Shown: one piece after another, positions 5,202 through 7,647 of the stretch | Layout: the number at the start of each line of letters is the position of its first letter | How positions within the stretch are numbered: position 1 is the stretch's first letter | Assembly (NCBI GenBank): GCA_025458415.1 | Contig: JALOSN010000107.1 | Coordinates: 1-7,647, forward strand | Origin: Hydrogenophaga sp. | Lineage (GTDB): Bacteria > Pseudomonadota > Gammaproteobacteria > Burkholderiales > Burkholderiaceae_C | Length of the DNA: 7,647 bases | Direction: 5' to 3' | Made by a program: the position numbers and the translations under genes | Notes under the pieces: model-generated | Seen by the model: only the letters and a program-made list of their open reading frames with translations | What the model was told of the DNA's origin: nothing | The model's database searches: none

Positions 5202-5666
5202 ATGGAAGTCATGCTCGCCTACGACCACTCGCGCAATGCCCGCATTGCGCTGGACGCGGTCAAACGGCTGTTTGCACACGAAGCGCCCACGGTCACCCTG
5301 ATTTCGGTGATCGAAGAGCCTGGCAGCAGCACCAGCGCCGGCGACGAGATGTTCGAGGCCCAGTACCAGGAGCAGAAGCGGGGCGCGGAAGCGGCCGCTG
5401 CCGAGCTGGTGGCCGCCGGCTTCAAGGCCAGGGTGCTGTTCGCCGAGGGGGACGCTCGCAAGATGATCCTGCGCGCCACGCAGGAGCGCAACCCGGATGT
5501 GCTGGTGCTGGCGCGCCATTCCTACAAGTCCGACGGCAATTTCCTGGCCCGACGGCTCGATGCCCTGGTCGAGGAGTTCGACCACATGACCTTCGGCAAC
5601 GTCAGCGCCTTTCTGGCGCGGCGTGTGCAGTGCCCGTTGCTGATCATTCCCACCCACGCGGAGTAA
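5202..5666 (+). CDS. UspA-family universal stress protein
   Basis: 154 residues, one complete Usp Rossmann-like domain. It begins MEVMLAYDHSRNARIALDAV, where Asp8 is at the position that contacts adenine in nucleotide-binding Usps. It has a central ERNPDVLVLARHS strand-turn and ends GNVSAFLARRVQCPLLIIP, corresponding to the usual G-S/T-V-S...CPVLVV ending. The canonical G-x2-G-x9-G-S/T ATP motif is not clear: the loop after VLVLA reads RHSYKSDGNF and is longer than usual, so ATP binding is uncertain. A strong GGAGGT ribosome-binding site (5191-5196) lies 5 nt before the ATG. narK1 follows after 30 bp, suggesting co-transcription. Usp proteins are cytoplasmic and linked to stress or anaerobic survival; the precise role here is not evident from sequence. 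Confidence 0.85.
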   Translation: MEVMLAYDHSRNARIALDAVKRLFAHEAPTVTLISVIEEPGSSTSAGDEMFEAQYQEQKRGAEAAAAELVAAGFKARVLFAEGDARKMILRATQERNPDVLVLARHSYKSDGNFLARRLDALVEEFDHMTFGNVSAFLARRVQCPLLIIPTHAE

Positions 5667-5696
5667 GGGCCAACAACCCCCAGGCCGAAACCCATC

Positions 5697-7352
5697 ATGC
5701 AAGTCAGTGACCTGTTCCGGTTCAAGAACCGGGAAATCAAGGCGCTCCACCTCACATGGATCGCCTTTTTCATGTGCTTCTACGTCTGGTTCAACATGGC
5801 GCCGCTGGCATCTTCGATGCTCAAGACGGCGGACTGGCTGACCAAGGACGACCTGCGCCTGTTCGCCATTGCCAACGTGGCACTCACCATCCCGGCCCGC
5901 ATTCTGGTGGGCATGGCGCTGGACCGCTTCGGTCCGCGGCGGGTCTTCTCCATCCTGATGGTGCTGATGGCCATCCCGACGCTGGTGTTCGCCTTTGGCG
6001 ACAGCAAGGAGCAGCTGTTCATCGCGCGTCTGGTGCTCAGTTCGATCGGGGCCAGTTTCGTGGTGACCATCCACATGGTGGCCCTCTGGTTCCCGCCGCG
6101 CAGCATCGGATTTGCCGAGGGTTTTGCCGCCGGCTGGGGCAACTTCGGTTCGGCGGCAGCGGCCATGACCCTGCCGACCATTGCCCTGACCTTCTTCGGT
6201 GGCCCGGAGGGCTGGCGCTGGGCCATTGCCACCTCGGGCATCGTGATCGCGGTGTACGGCGTCTTCTACTGGTTTGCCATCACCGACGGACCGACCAAGG
6301 ACACGCACAAGAAACCGCGCAAGGTGGCGGCACTGGAGGTCTCCAGCTACCGCGATCTGGTCATGCTGGCCATCATGACGGTGCCTCTGGTCGGCATTCT
6401 CGGTGTCCTGGTCTGGCGGGTACACCGCACCGGCTACATCGACGACATGACCGCCTGGGCCTGCTACTTCGCGATTGCGGTGGTCATCCTGTACCAGCTC
6501 TACCAGGTGTTCAGGGTCAACCTGCCGATCCTGAAAAAGGGTGTGCCTCCGGATGACCGTTACCCCTTCAGTTCGGTCGCGGCCTTGAACACCACCTACT
6601 TCGCCAACTTCGGCGCCGAACTGGCCGTGGTGTCCATGCTGCCGATGTTCTTTGAAGAGACCTGGGGTCTGTCGGCCGCTGCCGCCGGCCTCATCGCATC
6701 GACCTTTGCCTTCGTCAACCTGTTCGCGCGCCCGATGGGGGGGCTGGTCTCCGACCGCTTCGGCAACCGCCGCTTCGTCATGATGGCCTACATGCTGGGG
6801 ATTGCCATCGGCTTTGCGCTCATGGGCATGATGGACAGCAAGTGGCCGCTGGTCATTGCGGTGGCCGTCACCGTGGGCTGCTCGTTCTTCGTGCAGGGTG
6901 CCGAGGGCGCCACCTTCGGCATCGTGCCCTCGATCAAGCGCCGCCTGACCGGACAGATCTCGGGCATGGCCGGCGCCTACGGCAACGTGGGTGCGGTGTT
7001 CTACCTGTTCATCTTCATGTTCGTGGACGCCTCGACCTTCTTCTTCATCATCGCGGCCGGCGCGTTCATCAGCTGGATTGCCTGCTACCTCTGGCTCAAG
7101 GAACCCGAAGGCGGCTTCGGTGACGAGTACGTGATTTCGTCGGTGGACAAGGCCATTGCCGAGGAGGCCAGGCAGAAGAAGCAGGCCCAGGCCCAGCTGG
7201 CCCTGGTGTTCAAGGGCAGTGACAAGGTCGAGCTGGTCGACAAGGGCGACGGCGTCACCGTGACCGCCAATTTCCGCAGCGTCGACGACCTGCGTGCCCT
7301 GGTGCAGAGCTTCGAGCAGCGGGGCCTCGTGCCCAAGGGCCAGTCGAGCTGA
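5697..7352 (+). CDS. narK1: NarK1-like nitrate/nitrite transporter (MFS, NNP family) with extra central helices and C-terminal tail
   Basis: 551 residues, inner-membrane MFS protein. Both nitrate-porter signatures are present: AGWGNFGSA (145-153) and AGAYGNVGA (425-433). So are the two substrate arginines, one per half, in PARILVG (Arg68) and FARPMGG (Arg345), each followed by the MFS DRFG loop. The GWGN form of the first signature points to the NarK1/NrtP-like nitrate-proton symporter branch. Between the two halves there are two additional hydrophobic stretches (about 221-242 and 253-272), giving about 14 membrane segments instead of 12. After the last helix (about 467) comes a hydrophilic tail of about 85 residues with an Ala/Gln/Lys-rich helix and a short alpha/beta-like segment. 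The gene starts 30 bp after usp with a weak ribosome-binding site and ends 27 bp before an intrinsic terminator. Substrate direction cannot be proven from sequence. Confidence 0.88.
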   Translation: MQVSDLFRFKNREIKALHLTWIAFFMCFYVWFNMAPLASSMLKTADWLTKDDLRLFAIANVALTIPARILVGMALDRFGPRRVFSILMVLMAIPTLVFAFGDSKEQLFIARLVLSSIGASFVVTIHMVALWFPPRSIGFAEGFAAGWGNFGSAAAAMTLPTIALTFFGGPEGWRWAIATSGIVIAVYGVFYWFAITDGPTKDTHKKPRKVAALEVSSYRDLVMLAIMTVPLVGILGVLVWRVHRTGYIDDMTAWACYFAIAVVILYQLYQVFRVNLPILKKGVPPDDRYPFSSVAALNTTYFANFGAELAVVSMLPMFFEETWGLSAAAAGLIASTFAFVNLFARPMGGLVSDRFGNRRFVMMAYMLGIAIGFALMGMMDSKWPLVIAVAVTVGCSFFVQGAEGATFGIVPSIKRRLTGQISGMAGAYGNVGAVFYLFIFMFVDASTFFFIIAAGAFISWIACYLWLKEPEGGFGDEYVISSVDKAIAEEARQKKQAQAQLALVFKGSDKVELVDKGDGVTVTANFRSVDDLRALVQSFEQRGLVPKGQSS

Positions 7353-7378
7353 CACCTGCTGGCAGCCATTCCTCGTTC

Positions 7379-7407
7379 GGGCCGCACCTGTCGCGGCCCT
7401 TTTTTTT
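7379..7407 (+). terminator. Rho-independent terminator after narK1
   Basis: GGGCCGC (7379-7385), a 7-base loop and GCGGCCC (7393-7399) form a perfect 7-bp GC stem, followed directly by eight T residues (7400-7407). It closes the usp-narK1 unit and implies that the second narK has its own promoter within 7408-7582. Confidence 0.93.
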
Positions 7408-7417
7408 GCGCTTCAAG

Positions 7418-7468
7418 GGACTAGTCCTTTCGAAGGATGGGTTGTGGGCGGCATCGGTCTTTCAGACC
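7418..7468. promoter_or_regulatory. Cluster of short palindromes in the second-narK upstream region
   Basis: Three small perfect dyads lie close together: GGACTAGTCC (7418-7427), TCCTT-TCG-AAGGA (7425-7437) and GGTCT-TTC-AGACC (7456-7468). The second contains AAGGATG, also found in the shared 19-nt motif at 7475-7493. They lie in the only space available for a promoter of the second narK, so some may be operator sites, but no clear -35/-10 pair, FNR box or NarL heptamer pair was seen. Confidence 0.3.
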
Positions 7469-7474
7469 CCGTCA

Positions 7475-7493
7475 GGCGTTCCATGGAAGGATG
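7475..7493. promoter_or_regulatory. Candidate shared operator upstream of the second narK
   Basis: GGCGTTCC-AT-GGAAGGATG matches the site at 5106-5124 except in the two central bases. Here the core extends to the perfect 10-bp palindrome TTCCATGGAA (7479-7488). It ends 89 bp before the preferred narK start, similar to the 77 bp for the usp copy. The factor that would bind is unknown. Confidence 0.4.
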
Positions 7494-7518
7494 TTCACCG
7501 CTGCCCTTCGACAGCACA

Positions 7519-7544
7519 GTGAGGCCTGTTGCGATGGGCCTCAC
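7519..7544 (+). promoter_or_regulatory. Leader hairpin before the second narK
   Basis: GTGAGGCC (7519-7526) pairs perfectly with GGCCTCAC (7537-7544) across a 10-base loop. No T-run follows, so it is not an intrinsic terminator. If transcription starts upstream, this 8-bp stem sits in the 5' leader 38 nt before the ATG at 7583, or 17 nt before the alternative ATG at 7562. A role in transcript stability or translation is possible but not shown. Confidence 0.4.
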
Positions 7545-7582
7545 CTGGGCCCGTGCAAACGATGCAGAAAGGCACACACATC

Positions 7583-7647
7583 ATGGCAAGAATCCAGAAC
7601 TGGAAGCCGGAAGATCCGGTCTTCTGGGAGCAGACCGGCAAGGCACT
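7583..7647 (+). CDS. narK2: Second NarK-type nitrate/nitrite transporter, first 21 residues (partial)
   Basis: The frame from ATG 7583 reads MARIQNWKPEDPVFWEQTGKA and runs off the right edge. The W-x-PEDPxFW-x-x-x-G pattern is the hallmark cytoplasmic N-terminus of the NarK/NarK2 (nitrate/nitrite antiporter) branch of the NNP family, seen for instance as WRPEDPAFW in E. coli NarK. The first membrane helix would begin just past the window. AAAGG at 7568-7572 is a plausible ribosome-binding site about 10 nt before the ATG. An in-frame ATG at 7562 would add seven residues but has no clear ribosome-binding site. Order narK1-narK2 after narXL commonly precedes narGHJI in denitrifying proteobacteria, so that operon may follow. 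Confidence 0.82.
   Translation, partial: MARIQNWKPEDPVFWEQTGKA

Noticed and set aside
5052..7355. 767-codon minus-strand ORF opposite usp and narK1
   Set aside because: Shadow of two well-supported genes. Its His/Asp/Arg/Gly-rich composition is typical of antisense reading of high-GC membrane protein genes.

Overview
The window is high-GC, gene-dense DNA that reads like the regulatory and transport end of a denitrification or nitrate-respiration locus. It most resembles a betaproteobacterium (Burkholderiales/Rhodocyclales type) or a related gammaproteobacterium. That guess rests on gene content and protein flavour only, because there is no rRNA or taxonomic marker.

Left part (1-2136): the 5' end of a ytfE/RIC iron-sulfur repair gene (minus strand) diverges from nsrR (plus strand), the nitric-oxide-sensing Rrf2 repressor. 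ccoG (minus strand) converges on nsrR and the two 3' ends overlap by 17 bp. ccoG encodes the membrane polyferredoxin used in cbb3 oxidase copper-centre assembly. NsrR-like 15-bp palindromes lie in the ytfE-nsrR intergenic region (138-152) and at the ccoG start (2132-2146), which suggests one NO-responsive regulon.

Middle part (2137-5024): narX (nitrate sensor kinase) and narL (response regulator) overlap by ATGA. The kinase core and NarL look intact, but the 5' end of narX is disrupted by two tandem duplications. A 101-bp-period repeat covers the first transmembrane helix and a 25-bp perfect repeat lies in the nitrate-binding P-box. Each one shifts the frame. Together they add 126 bp (42 codons), but a stop at 2341-2343 lies between them, so no single frame reads through. 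This is either a real (possibly reversible) inactivation of nitrate sensing or an assembly artefact, and it is the most notable thing in the window.

Right part (5025-7647): a UspA-family gene and a NarK1-like nitrate transporter gene (30 bp apart, probably co-transcribed) end at a strong intrinsic terminator. A separate leader then precedes the start of a second NarK-type transporter running off the window, where a narGHJI operon would commonly follow. A 19-nt motif, GGCGTTCC-NN-GGAAGGATG, occurs once upstream of usp-narK1 and once upstream of the second narK, and may be a shared operator.

Working model: nitrate is sensed by NarX, which phosphorylates NarL, which controls the transporters and presumably a downstream nitrate reductase. 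NsrR separately senses NO arising from denitrification and de-represses repair (ytfE) and oxidase-assembly (ccoG) functions. I saw no tRNA, rRNA, CRISPR array, transposase or phage gene.
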